A stretch of DNA of 64,000 nucleotides from Mugil cephalus (Eukaryota > Chordata > Actinopteri > Mugiliformes > Mugilidae): assembly GCF_022458985.1 (NCBI RefSeq), contig NC_061770.1, forward strand, positions 4,217,001-4,281,000, read 5' to 3'. Shown here one piece after another: positions 13,919-26,600 of this stretch. A program made the translations under genes and the position numbers. The notes beneath the pieces were generated by a model that worked only from the letters and a program-made list of their open reading frames with translations, was not told the DNA's origin and searched no databases. The first letter of the stretch is position 1; every line of letters begins with the position of its first letter.

Positions 13919-16020
13919 TTATGGGTTCCTGGCACAAATGAAGGCTTTCCTTTCACAGCATTTGGCATCGTTGACGTAGTGTCCTGTGAAGAGAGGTTAA
14001 ACAACAAGAAACGCCAATTCAAGTTCAGGTAAAAGGCACCTTTTCTGCTTACTGCAGGTTTCACGTGGATGGTGGAAAAACTGATATTGTGTGCTATATT
14101 GCATGATTCGGTAATCCATGTTCCAAGCTCTAAATTAAAAGTTTGCTTATATAACAATAATATGACACACTGCTCCTCGACAAGATCATGTCCTGTGAGG
14201 AGGAGAAAACAAACAAAAGCAATAAAGTGCCCCTGACAAGTTTGATTTCATCCTGATAAACACAACACAATGGGAATAACAAAGAGGAGGATAACAGTTA
14301 TTGATCAGTTACAAATGCTGGCTTTAATAATAATTAGGCCTAGAAGATTTTAATTCAAGTTTCCAAACTGAAAACAATTTGCAGAATCAGATAATTAGTA
14401 GGTACCTCTGTGATTGATCTCCATGCAACTCTGTCCTCCTGCAGCATTGTTAGGCTGCCCCCTGGAAAAGGGACTGTAGTTCCACTTTGAACCGTCACTC
14501 CACATCCAGTAATTGTTCTGAAAGAATCATAGTAGATAGAAAAGATAGAGTCCTGTCAATATCTAAAAAGATAACTTGTCCGTTTGTTCAAAGGAATAAT
14601 AACTTGATGTTCAAATTTTGAAAAAAATTCTGGGAAGAAATATTTTAATTTTGCAGCAATAAAGAGGAGAACTAGATCATCTTTCTGTTTATTTAGTTAG
14701 TTAGTTATTTTATCACTGACTTATTGTATCTGTGTCTTGATTTTAGTGAGAGTACCTGAAAAAACAGGTGGACTTCTGCTGTTTGCTACACCTCCTGGTC
14801 TCTCATGAGGGGTGAACAGCTTTTTAATGGAACCACAAAATAACAGGAAACCAGGTAGTGGATGAAACACTCACCCTCACGGCATCGTAGCCTCCAAGCC
14901 AAGCTGATCTGTATGAATGTGTCTTGATGTAAACAAGCCGTCGGAGGAAGTTGTACTCATAAACGTTATGGACTGAGGCCAGGTTTCCTCTGGTGTACTG
15001 TATGCAATAACGCTGAGAAAGAAGAGGAGGACAAAAGAAGAGAACTGCTGAATGCATCCTCTTATAGCAGAAAACATTTCAGAGCATGTCCCATAACCAC
15101 AGTGAGGCAGTTGTTGTTTCTTAATGTACCTCTGCAGAAGTCCAGTCATAGTTTGCGTTAATGAATAGGTAACAGCGACCTCTGTAGCTACTCCAACCAC
15201 TAGGGCACCTGGTGCTGCAAGAGTCTGGAGGACAGTTGTTTACTTAGAGGACAACAATGCAAAACAGTGGCAAAATAGCAGTTGCTGTCATTTTTGGTAA
15301 ATGAGGCAGCCTGTTCTGGATACATCAGTAGACTGGCTAAAGGAAAGTAAGGACTGGATTCAATCTGAAATAATCCCACCAGCTCAGTTCAGATGAATGT
15401 AGGAGTGTTGTTATCTTTGAAGATGTGTGAAAACCTTTGCGCTGTGGCAGCAGCTCTGTTTAAATTCATCTCCATAAATATCAGAAGCACCAACCTGCCT
15501 GTGGATGTAAAGAACAATGGATGAGAAACAATTTCCATTTTTGGAGGACTGGTTGAATGGTTGAATCTTCCTTTTACATATCAAATCTGCAAAAATATAT
15601 ACTACTATATATATATATATATATAATGAATGTGTCCTAAAGTAGAAACTCAGTGTTAAGTAATATATATATACCATGAAATTATATTTCACAAAGACTA
15701 GGATTGCTTTCAGTTATACTAAATGTTAGACTGTTATACTGCTCATGTCATCTGCCACTCCTCACTAGGAGGGCGTGTCATCCCAGTCATCTGCCAGAGC
15801 ACCCAGAAAAAACCCATGCAGATGCAAACTCCACCCAGAAAGGAACCCGGACTCAGACTCGAACTCAGACCTTCTCGCTTGGCATCAGTGCTAACCACCA
15901 TGCTGCTGTGCCGCCCTATGCTTTGTTATATTAAAGAGAAAAAAAATTGCTTACATCAGCTCCAATCCACAGTCCACTGGTCAGACAGAGGAGCACAATG
16001 AAGCAAAGACTTGATGCCAT
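13919..16020 (-). CDS. Secreted C-type lectin, copy B (QPN-type sugar site)
   Basis: Tandem paralogue of copy A with the same exon plan: signal exon 16020-15955 (same signal peptide), 15242-15130, 15012-14875, 14517-14406 and 13983-13919 (stop TAA 13921-13919). The last four exons join in frame through GT-AG introns. The calcium/sugar motif is QPN (SRGQPNNAAGG) where copy A has EPN, and the last exon reads GHYVNDAKCCERKAFICARN, with Tyr for the Trp of WAND and an extra cysteine. Introns around the first CRD exon are almost identical to copy A, whereas the downstream exons carry many replacements. The same frame problem between signal exon and CRD applies here. Expression is plausible because the TATA box and leader are conserved. 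Confidence 0.8.
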
Positions 16021-16327
16021 CTATGAGAAAAGAAATTAGACAAGTTCATACACTCACAATGATTCCATTGTAATACCAGAACTTATGTTCGTAACAAATA
16101 CATAGGACAGGTTTTTGACACTGTTAAGAATTATACCCTAAAGTGAGATTAGATTCTCCAGTTAAATAGACACAAAGGAAATGTCAAATACACCTGAGAA
16201 GCAAACCAAGACCTTTTAATTAAGGTTGATATGAAATGAAGAAAGTCAAGTCTTCAAACTTCACCTTGATGCTGGTACTGATCACACGAGGTTCAGAAGT
16301 AGGATGTCTTAGCAGAGGTACCAGGGT

Positions 16328-16337
16328 CTTTATATAT
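16328..16337 (-). promoter_or_regulatory. TATA box, lectin copy B
   Basis: ATATATAAAG on the minus strand, followed by the same leader as copy A, with the donor bounding the exon at 16265. Confidence 0.7.
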
Positions 16338-16499
16338 GTTGTCAGTGTGTTTTCATTTATCATCCTGTTTGTCATCCTCTAACCTCAACTCGTTAGTTGT
16401 TGTTAGAGATATAGAATTACATACAGCATCAGACTTTAGTAAATGTTCCTGAAACAACAGTATTAAATGTTACAGCACAAAGTTGCTTCCTTGTTTGTA

Positions 16500-17489
16500 T
16501 GTTGATTGTTTTAAGGAACATCTGTGATGATGGATCAACAGTGAGGACACACAGACAGTCAATCTCCAAAGTCCCAACCTTCTCTCTCTGCTGCTCATGT
16601 TCCTAACCCTCTCTCAGTATGGGGCCTGAGGGCCTTACCATACTCTTTACAGAGGTCAACACCCTACACATCTCCTACTTAGAAAATAACAAACACAGAG
16701 AATCACAACACAACAAAACAAACATTTCCCAGGCCCACTTTGTCAAACACAGGTTAAGATGTTACAATTCCTTGTGCCAAAATCTCAGGCAAAACACATT
16801 TAGAAGCACAGACCAACTGAAAACCAACCAGCAGGCCAGTAGTCATCTACCAGCTAGCAACCAACAAGAAGACACCAGCTAACTAGCCTAACCAACAGCA
16901 GTTGGCAGTATGCCGCACATCACTGGGGTTTTCAAGTAGGTGAAGGGAGGTGCCCTTCACCAATGTTTCGTTAAGTTAGACCCACAACACCTCAAGGAGA
17001 ATTAACTGCGAGTTTCAACCACCCAGAGATTAGTTTAGCCCTTTGTACTGCTATTCAATAAACTGTCAGTCGGGTGTCCGAGCTATGTCTTTCCCAGGGA
17101 AGGGAAGGGGTGAGATGAGGATACAGACCCTTGTTCGGCTATGGAATGGGGATTAAGGATACAAGACTGAACCACAACCCGCACACCCAAACACAAAATT
17201 AATCTACCAAACAGTATTGCAGTTCCTCCTGGACATGCACACTGAACCAAAACCCACAAACAACAACCTCCTACCCGTGGCTAGGACCGAACCATGTAGC
17301 AACTATTAAAACTACTCAGCTAGCCTTACCGTTATCATGCTCCCTGACTAGCGTGTTTCCTCCTTAGCCACAACCACTCACTTGTTCACTCTGCTGCCAG
17401 GGGCTTGTTGTGTACTGCGACCCTCTTCTGCTAATTATTCTCTTCATGTAAGTGAACACCTATGTGAGGAAGTGGCTCAGACTTAGACC
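16500..17489. other. Non-coding spacer
   Basis: No coding region is supported. The sequence is less AT-rich than its surroundings, with cac/aac-rich patches, and may be old repeat DNA of an unrecognised family. Confidence 0.45.
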
Positions 17490-18575
17490 CAGATGCCTCA
17501 GCAGTGTTGGACTCTACAGCTCTACAGCCCTATCACTAACACTTTCTGGCCTGGTTGAAGAGTTCAAGCATGTCAAGGTGAGGCTGGACATGTCCCACAT
17601 GGACATGTAGTGAGAGGTGCCTCTCCAGCCCTAGCAACTGGGAAGAAGTAGAACCCAGCTGCAGCTGTGTTACAGGCCATATCCATTGTGAGGTTGTGGG
17701 CCATGTCCAGCAAGGCAGAGGAGGCCTTGGCCTTGGAATTGTAACATTTCTCTGGTAAAAGGAGTCCACAACCAAACATCGATTCATGGTTGTAGGGGAG
17801 GTGACAGGAGGAAGCAGCCAGACGTTCCAAGGCCGTAGCTCAAGTCAAACAGGACCCCTGGATGAGGTGGGAAGGTGTAGAGAAGAAGAAACTCGCATGG
17901 AGCAAACTATGGTGCATAGAATCCTCCTCCCACAAATCTACAGCTGTGACTTGGAAAGGACCCATCCTGTCCCTGTGCACAACCCCAGCAACACTGAAGC
18001 AAATCGTGGTTGGTTGTGGGACCAGACTCACTGAAGGCCCATACACTGCTGAGACGACTGAGCTCCTTTGCAGTGTGCAGCTCACTGCTCAGGACTTTCT
18101 ACAACTCTGTGCTGGCTTGTCCTATCCTGTATGCAGTGGTCTGCTGGAGCAGTGGGAGCTCAAAGAGGGAGAGGAAGAAACTTAACAAGAGACTCAAGGG
18201 AACAGCTCTGTCCTGGACTCCATCAAAGTGGTGGGTGAAAGGAAGATGTTGGCCAAGGTGACATCAATCATGGACAACCCCTCTTACCCACTGCATCAGA
18301 CTATAGGAGACATCAGACTGCAAAACACCAGCCTCATTCAACAATAACTCACACCTGAGACTTGGCCTTGTTTTTTTATTCTTTGCAGCTTGCCTTCATA
18401 ACTGAGCTGACAGTTCCCTGGGAGGATGCCATTGAAGAAGCAAATGAACTGAAGCTGAAGCTGCGGTACTCCAGCTTAGCAGCTGAAGCAGAGGACAGAG
18501 GCTGGAAGATAAAGGTGTGTCCGGTGGAGATGTCGGGGCTTTGTTGCCAGCTCAACGGCAAAACTCCTTAGGGAA
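17490..18575 (+). mobile_element. LINE relic, possible restriction-like-endonuclease type, copy 2, with a nested LINE fragment
   Basis: Bases 17490-18037 repeat the element at 11689-12220 (KKLAWSKLWCIESSS, then STPATLKQIVVGCGTRLTEG-type Cys/His segment). The same ORF resumes at 18385-18570 with FITELTVPWEDAIEEANELK and a following GWKIKVCPVEMSG. The 'ELTVPWE' block resembles the C-terminal nuclease-like region of some fish and invertebrate LINEs, where an upstream RPD-type acidic motif would be expected. Between the two halves sits about 300 bases of a different LINE (18038-18345). Decayed and inactive. Confidence 0.55.
18038..18345 (+). mobile_element. Nested LINE 3' fragment (Rex1/CR1-like)
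   Basis: The plus frame reads HTLLRRLSSFAVCSSLLRTF, YNSVLACPILYAVVCWSSGS, and then a KLNKR-like motif, followed by remnants of the 'RRMLAKVTSIMDNPSHPLH' motif. This is the standard ORF2 C-terminus of a large fish LINE clade. It interrupts the element at 17490-18575, so it inserted later. Confidence 0.7.
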
Positions 18576-18579
18576 GCTG

Positions 18580-19199
18580 GAGTCACATCTTAAACCGTAC
18601 AAAGTAGCTGTGGCCTGTAGATACCACTGAGTACCACAACTAACTTTTCATTGTCTTGGTTATATTATACCACTTCCTCCTCAAAGCACCACATGGACAG
18701 TAAATACCAAGGGGTTTGCTGAAACAAGAAAGAACACTAACGCCCAGTGAACTCTACACTGAGCTTCCTGTTAGGTACCACTAACATGTGATGTAAAGAA
18801 CACATGGCTGAATCCACCATGTGTGAAACATATAATACACTGGGATGACTGTACAAATATACTGTCAAAAATATTTATTGTAATAATATTTAGACTGCTT
18901 TGGTGCAGGACACTAATTATCTTATTTTATGGGTGTCTGATTCTTAATTGTTTTACTTGGAGCATCCAAGAAGGTGACAACCAAGAGGAAGTAATTAAGT
19001 CTCCTCCTCAAAGACACACCTAGGGATGAGATCATTTCAACACGCACACACACACAGATAACATTTCCTTGTATGTCAGTGTTTGATGGAACTTACATGT
19101 AGGACTGATCACACTAGAAATAAATGCATTGCAATAAATACATGAATGAACTAAATCATCATTTATTTTATTACTTATTGTTTCTCTATTGTGTTACCT
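18580..19199. other. Non-coding spacer
   Basis: No gene seen; a short CA-rich tract lies near 19040-19056. Confidence 0.45.
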
Positions 19200-19450
19200 C
19201 ACTTCTCAGTGACACTTTTCAGTGAGAGAACTTGGAAAAAACAGATGGACTCCTACAGTTTGCTACACCTCCTTGTCTCTCATGAGGGACGAACAGCTTT
19301 TTAATGAAACCACAAAATAAGAAGAAACCAGGTAGTCTTTGAGTTATACTGGACTGGACTAATGTGTTTCACCTGGGATTTTGGTGAATATCTTATCCTG
19401 TTTGTGAGTGAAAAACTCACCCTCACAGCATTGTAGCCTTGTAAATGTAA
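19200..19450 (-). pseudogene. Decayed lectin remnant (third minus-strand copy)
   Basis: Bases 19215-19330 match the lectin intron at 7760-7860 (agtgagag...cttggaaaaa, then tttgctacacctccttgtctctcatgaggg, cagctttttaatg). Bases 19413-19437 match the donor end of the AWLGGYDAVR exon (aactcaccctcacagcattgtagcc), separated from it by about 80 extra bases. Immediately beyond this the similarity is lost, so only an intron and a few codons remain. Confidence 0.65.
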
Positions 19451-20869
19451 GTCACAGACCCCTCCATGCTCTTCTCTTACTTGGTGCCCCATCAGTAGCT
19501 ACTGACACCATACACCATGGTGTTTATGTCTTTGGCTTTTTCTTGTATCTGGCCTTGAAGCAGCGCAATGAGTTAATCCTGCCACTATCTCTTCAATATT
19601 GTCTCCATATATTAATATTGTCTTTTGACTCAGCATGGGCCATCACGTCTGCCAGATTAATGTCAGTTTGTTGAATAGTGATGCATGGTGCCATCTTCAT
19701 GGTTCTGTCCTCAGCAGCCTTTGCAGAGAGGGGCATATTTCACATTTTCTGAACAACTGTTCAGGTTTACCTTTGAAGGATTGGATGCTCTGATATTTTA
19801 CCAAATTAAGTCTTTCTGTGCCCTACTGATAAAAGTTAACAAAATGCATTATCCAAGTTAACCTTCCACTTCTTTTTTTCAAACCTTCCTTCTGTGTGCT
19901 AAGGTTTCACACCAAAACACCACACAGAGTAACTTCTACCTGTCAGCTGCTGCGTACACATGAGGAAGCATGCACATTGTTTTCATTCTTATTCGGTTCG
20001 TCCTGTGGTGCATCTCGACTGCTTCACCAGACATTTTCCTGGACCGCATGGATACAGACATTTATGTGTCTTTTTGTTCATTTCTTCAGAGCTTTGCACA
20101 AGTATTTATCCCAAACTTTGTCAGTGAATGACTTTCTTTAGTTTTCTCTGATTGCATTCAGAATCGTGACTCTAAATATTCAAGGTATTCATTCATTTTG
20201 TGTACCACCACAGGCAGTATCACAGAGTAGAAGAAAATGCTGAAGCACATTAAAAATACCGCCCCTGAAACATGAGAAGGGGACGTAGATAGTAACAATA
20301 ATAATAATATGTGTAGGGTGACCAGTCAGTAAATGTTGACACACACAACACAAACAGAGTTGCATTGATTAGCTAACAAGTGCAAAGCAAACCTGTTCTA
20401 CCATTACTGTTAACTGGCTTCAAAAAAACATTACTAAGACTTAAATACACACCACTAATAAACAACTAATGATTGTTGTCTGACAAGAAGATAAAAACAA
20501 TGCATGCTGTGTGAGGTCTAACTGATGGGGAGGTCTGTCTTTAGGGTTTTCTATTTAAGTGGAACTCAAAATATTTTTATTTTTGTGACTTTTGATGTTA
20601 AGTCTTTGTCTCTGTCATAGAATAACCCTAAAGCTAAGCCCACAGGACCAAATGATCTGAACAAATATCAGAACAAACACGGTGACTTAACATATTTGAT
20701 GATCTGTCTTATCTTTGGATTTCTTCATTCTCAGTGAACATATACACCCATCGGCAGGAGAAGTAAATAACATTGACCATCTTATGACAATTCAGCTGGG
20801 AAACTTTTTGTCCTGGCATTCATGAGGATGTTACTTAGACATGTATCATCCACCTAGACCAGACCAGAC
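19451..20869. other. Non-coding spacer
   Basis: No supported gene. Open frames here are short and lack recognisable domains or splice context. Confidence 0.45.
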
Positions 20870-21060
20870 ACCTTCACCCCATAGCAATGACACTCCTTGA
20901 TGGCAGCAGCCATCCCCAGCAGGATGCAGTCTGACACAGACACACACAAAGGGTTTAAGAACAACCTGGACCTGGCCTTCAAATTCACTAGATCTCAAAC
21001 TGATCATGTATCTGTGGGATGATCCACAGAGGCCCCTCCACTGAAGTTTTGTGCAATTTA
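20870..21060 (+). mobile_element. Small Tc1-like transposase fragment
   Basis: The plus frame contains a decayed version of the 'WPPNSPDLNPIEYLWD' block (here LAFKFTRSQTDHVSVG) preceded by sequence like other fish Tc1 3' regions. Short and degenerate. Confidence 0.35.
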
Positions 21061-22268
21061 TGAACACATGATATAATATAAAACTATAAAAGCAATAACA
21101 ATACATTTCTATTAACAGAGTAAAGCCTGGTATTTACTTCTATGTCACATTATTTGCAGCCAACACTATTGTCAAAAAGTGCTGTCAACACATCTGTTCA
21201 AATACAAGTTGTCCTTGTGGCCTGAAATATTTTATTCAGTAAAACTCCTGTGATTATTGTTTTAGATTTAGTTAATCCACTGATATAAAAAAAAAACCCT
21301 AACTTTTATAATCATTTTTAATTCACATTTTAATCTTTAACTGACACATGCTAAAAAGTTATTGAGTAATTTGCAGTGTGGAACAAAAAGCAAACAGGTA
21401 TTTACATTTAATGAGCTAAAAAGATGGAAAAAAAAGACTTGAATTAAGATGAATAAAGGTGTAAATTATGAAAAAACAACTCTGAATTCTTACATGTTAA
21501 GTTCCTATAATAGTACCACATTGCCTGTAACTCCCAGTCAATGGTCTGTAAAAGGCCTCCAGGTAGAAAAATATTCACTTTTCTAACAAAACAAGAGGAG
21601 GTCTGGAGATAGTTTCAGCAAAAACACACCAAACACATGGCCAGTGACAGAGGTAGAGGCAGTAGTCATGTCCGTTTACTGTCATTGCATACACTTTGAC
21701 ATTAACAGGGAAATGAAAACACAAAACAGAAGATGAACAGAAAAAAAAAGAACCCTAGCAAATCGGTCTTTACTTCACCCGAGTTATAATACAGGCGGAG
21801 AGCTTCTGAATCACGTAAGCAGCTGCACATTATTTTAACATTAGATACAGTTATTAGCCTTATAAACCCAACTTCACTCCACAGTTGGCACATGAAGATA
21901 CATACAGCAACACAATATTAATAAAAAATAAAAGTGAAACCTGAACAAGTTCCTGCTTCTAATTTGTCCTCAAATCCAAATCACAAGCCCTAAATCATGT
22001 CCTACTGTTTAGGTGTCTGATTTAAACAAATCCAACAAATCCCAACAGAAAGAAAAAGTCCCCATCAGATGCATAATTTCCTTTTGAACCTCTTTCAAAT
22101 AAACTATATTTGAAAATTGATTATTTTTGTACTTAAAAATGAGACATTAGATGAAAAAACACCACCATCACATACGATGTGAAGAGACCTTTTTTACAAA
22201 TCCATGAATAACCAGTAATGATTACAGTAGTACCCAGATCCTGGTTTCTTTCTGGTTATTATTTTTCA
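21061..22268. other. Non-coding spacer
   Basis: AT-rich intergenic DNA with no recognised gene or repeat. Confidence 0.45.
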
Positions 22269-22685
22269 CACACTGGCCCCGTTTACATGGATATTAGTAT
22301 TCAACTTGTAATCAGAATCAAAACGCTTCAATCTGAACAGAAGGGATTTCTAATCAGACTGAGAGGGTTGGTGAAAACCTATTAGAATCCATTCAAAATC
22401 AGCTCCTAATAACCATGTTCTGATCATTTCTCTCTGGTTGGAGTAAATACATTCATTAGGAAGGACAGAAATATGGAGGTAGCAAAACAACCAGTTCAAA
22501 CAAGTGTTTGAAAATATGAAGGAAGATGGAATCAGCAACGATGAAAACATGGCCCTATCTTAGTCATCCTCTCCTACTGAATCAATACAGAGTTGTCAAT
22601 TATGTCTTTTTATATTTATGTAGCATCCAGATAGAGACTTCCATCGGGTTGAAGAAATATTGTCCATGTAAACGTAGCCAGTGTG
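22269..22685. mobile_element. MITE-like element with terminal inverted repeats
   Basis: The left end cacactggccccgtttacat (continuing gga) and the right end, read in reverse complement as cacactggctacgtttacat (continuing gga), match at all but two positions. The interior (about 370 bases) has no coding capacity. The ends resemble the 'gtttacatg' ends of common fish non-autonomous DNA transposons. Confidence 0.6.
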
Positions 22686-23111
22686 ACTTACAGCAACTCA
22701 AAATGCTGTTGATTATTTGACCAAATCCAAATCATACTCGTACATAATTACAGCCACTTGAAGTTGACTTTGGTACCTCAGTTTGCTTTCACCTGAGAAA
22801 TTTGACTTTTTATAAATAATTGGGCAATGCATGACACATTCCTTTCGTTTTGTGAAAGCGCAGGTTTGCTGTTCGTGTTAGTGGAATCGACCATTCAAGT
22901 CTAAACTCTAGAGGCTGAACCTCGTGTCTAGATTCCGTCAGAGTGATCCATTCAGCCTGATCACGTCTCCGCAACTAAACAAGACGACAAACAAGCCTAA
23001 ATATCTTTCATAAAAAAATACGACGACAGAAATGAAAACAAGCAGAAACGTGGAGCATTCTCAGATTGATCTAATCATCAGTGCTACGGCGTGGAGCGAG
23101 GGGAGGAGTTT

Positions 23112-23117
23112 TTTATT
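23112..23117 (-). other. Candidate poly(A) signal of ACSS2
   Basis: AATAAA on the minus strand, about 525 bases after the ACSS2 stop codon. A 3' UTR of that length is plausible, but other sites could be used. Confidence 0.4.
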
Positions 23118-23642
23118 AAGGTGGCACTTCATATTGGCCTTGTTCCAGTGTAGAAACTTCTGTTGGACTGACGCAGGAATCACTGAATCGATACTTTTAC
23201 TGATTTCTTAGACATTGCTGCATTATTGGCAGAAACACTGGCTGAAAACCAGCTGAAGTGTTCCCCTACTCTGCTTTTTTTTACGCCCCTCCACAGCATG
23301 ATGTTCTCTACAACAAACAACCTCTGGCTTTACCGTTGCTTTGTTTCTGAAAGGCAGCAGCTCCGTCAAACACACACTGATGTTGTTGTCAGGTATTACT
23401 GCTGTGCAGAAGTGGGAAATATCTACGAGTAAAAAGCTGGGATGCTGCTGGGTTTTCCTACATGTACTGTAAGAACAGTGAGGTCCTTTTCATCTAGAGC
23501 TAAAGGTTGTTTTCTGGACAAGACCAAGTTTATGAAATTCCTCCTTCTCCTCCTCCTCCTCTTCTTCTTCTTCCCTGGTTTGGTTTGTGGCGGCAGTCGC
23601 ACAGCTGCAGTCACAGCCTCCCTGAGAGGATCCTGGAGGGCG

Positions 23643-26600
23643 TCACACGCCGGCGCAGCATCTGTTCTGGAAGAGCTGGTCGACAACTGAGGAGTCAGCA
23701 AGTGTGGAGATGTCGCCCAGGTCTTTGTCGCCACAGGCGATTTTACGAAGCACCCGACGCATGATCTTACCTGCATGGAAAAAAAAGGGAGAGATAGAAT
23801 TCGCTCTGAATTCATTTCAAATGCCGACGTCCAGGACTGAAACATGAAGGGAACAGCTGTAGTCCCCAGCCTCCAAATGTTAATGTTGAAATACTCCATC
23901 TGAACAGCCTGTGTTGCATGAATGATTCATCTTGTTTTTTTTTGGTGACATGTTACCAGATCTGGTCTTGGGTAGTCCCGGTGCATTCTGGATGTGGTCG
24001 GGTGTAGCGATGGCCCCGATCTTCTCCCTCACTGTGAACACCAAACATTAACCATGTCAGAGTAATACTGTCACTGACAATGAGGTTCTTTCAGGAGGTC
24101 ATGAGCGATGTTCATATGTGACAAGGACACGACCTCTGGTGAGACTAAACTCATTTTCTTTAACTGCTTTTTCATCTCTGCTAAGTTCGTCCTAGCCAAC
24201 AAGGATCGAGTGAATTGAAACTGTGATCACCAACCTTGTTTTTTCAGTTCTCCCTCCAGCTCTCTGTTGTACGACACTCCATCAATCAGAGTTACGAAGC
24301 AGTAGAGGCTTTCTCCTTTGACGGGATGAGGTCGGCTCACCACTGCAGCCTCCGACACGGCCTCGTGCTCCACTAGAGCGGACTCTACCTCTGCTGTACT
24401 TAACAAGTGACCTGGAGGGGAAAAGTGACGGAGTAAAGTACGAGAGGAGAGCGTTTCCTCTCATTAGGAATTCAGAGTGAGCACTTAATAACCACTCCTT
24501 GTGCTGCTTTCAAATTTGAAAAAATATTTAAAATCATTAGATGGTTAATTGTTAAAAAATTGAGTTAAACAGTTAAACATTTAAAACACTTAGTTCATGG
24601 GGTTAATTCATAAATGCTGCCATCTACTGGCTGGAAATAATTACTACCATCAGACGCATGGCAGATTTACGCTACAGTCAAGTGCACTCAGGAAAGGAAG
24701 TCTGTGGAGTTTGTATCACTGCTGGGTTTGTTACACTTCGGCCTTGGAGACTATTTGTCTGTAAGTAACACTGCTTAATTGTGGTACACTTAATTTAATG
24801 AGGAAATGTCATTTTATCTGTTTAAGTAACAATGTGCTCTGCTAGCATTTGAAGCAGTAGCTGCTGTTCATTCACAGTCCACTCACAGCTAATTCTAATT
24901 CTGTGGTGCGGATGGTTCCTGTGGTAGAATGTCTGAATTGTATTGCAGATTTATGTATATGCTGTTTACTATCTCTATATATTCTGCAATGTTTCAGTTT
25001 TACAAACAAGGAAATGAAGATGCGTTGTAATGGCAGTAAACTCCTTAAAGCACTTCTGACCCCTATTGGTCTTGAAGTGGCAGTGCAAGTGTCTATGGGT
25101 GATTGGTGAGCTTGAATCAGCAGTTGATTTGTCTCAAGTCGTACCTGAGACATTCAGCATGTCGTCTATCCTCCCTGTAATCCAGTAGTAGCCATCCTTG
25201 TCTCTACGGCAACCTGGAAAAAAAGATTGTTACAAACTCAGCAAAAAGTATGCTTCTCAAGTGATGTCGTTTTGTTCTGGCAGCCCTCGTTTGGGAGTTC
25301 TTGCAGCTTGTTCGCGTTACAGCACAAATGCCAGGGGCTAGTCTGTGAGCTTCCAGATGTTAATACACGCAGTGTGACATAGGCTGCAGTGGGAGGACAC
25401 TTCTCACCGTCTCCTGTCACATAGTATCCGGGGAACTTCTTGAAGTAGGTGGTCTCGAACCTCTGATGGTTCCTGTACACCGTCCTCATCACGCCGGGCC
25501 ACGGCTGTTTGAACACCTGCGTGGAGGGGGAAGCAGAGAGAGGTCAGAATGCAAGACAGGCAGCGACGGTTGATTTCATTTCCTGCAAATGATCTTCAGG
25601 TTCCTGACCAGATATCCTTCATTCGGCCCCTCCAGCTCCTCGCCGGACTCATTCAGAATGGCCGGCACCACTCCAAAGAACGGGAAGGTCTGGAGGACAG
25701 AAGAGGACAGAGGTTTGTGGATTCTTCTAGATTTTCAACAGGACTGTCTTTCTTACAATCAAAAAACTATGAAGCACAACCATTTGAATAATAACTGCAA
25801 CAAGATCAAATGGGCTGAAACAATAAGGAAATCCCTAAATCTGCCTGGAACACATTGATGCTTTCCTTGATCCACAACCATGGCAACTGGAAATGACTGG
25901 AGAAACCCTGAAGGTTAGTCATTTTGAAAAAGATGCACGCTTTGGAAAAATGAGCCGATGACTGCAGCACAAATAATATTCTCAACAGAGAATATCCACC
26001 GTGTTTCCAACCTCAACATGCAGCTTGGTCACAGGTCAAGTAAAAGAAGAAGCACTTTTTCCTCAAAGTTAATATTATAATTAATATATATTATTTATTG
26101 GTTCGTGAACCAAAAGATTTAATGTGGACTAAGAAAATAACTGATAGATTAATTGATAAATCAAATCGAAAATAACAACATTTTGTAGACTCTTACTTGA
26201 TTCACTAGCTCTGATAATCACCTTGCAGCTCACTTTTCACGGTTTTCAAAATATTCTGTGATTCTCTGCAGCTTTGGTGTCTTTTCAGTTTTATATCACA
26301 CATATTTTAGCTTTTCCCATTTCAGTTCACTTGTTGAAGTAACACCATTTACCACTGAACTGTCTCTCGTGTGTCTCCTGTGTGAGTCGTGCCGTGTAAG
26401 TGAATTTGTCTCCTCATGTTGATGCACTGTGGATTAAAAAGCCCTTTATACACAATGTCGGTTTTGTTTTTCTCTTGCTTACTTACAGCAGATCCAGGTT
26501 TCATGGGTGTAGCAGCAGGAAGAGGAGTCAACACATGTCCTCCCTGAAAGACAAGAAAAGACAAGAGTGAGCTTAATTACACATCTCCACCAGGGGGCAG

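Noticed and set aside
23423-23899. 158-codon minus-strand open frame overlapping the ACSS2 last exon
   Set aside because: It is out of frame with the conserved ACSS2 C-terminus and includes a low-complexity Lys/Arg run; a shadow frame.
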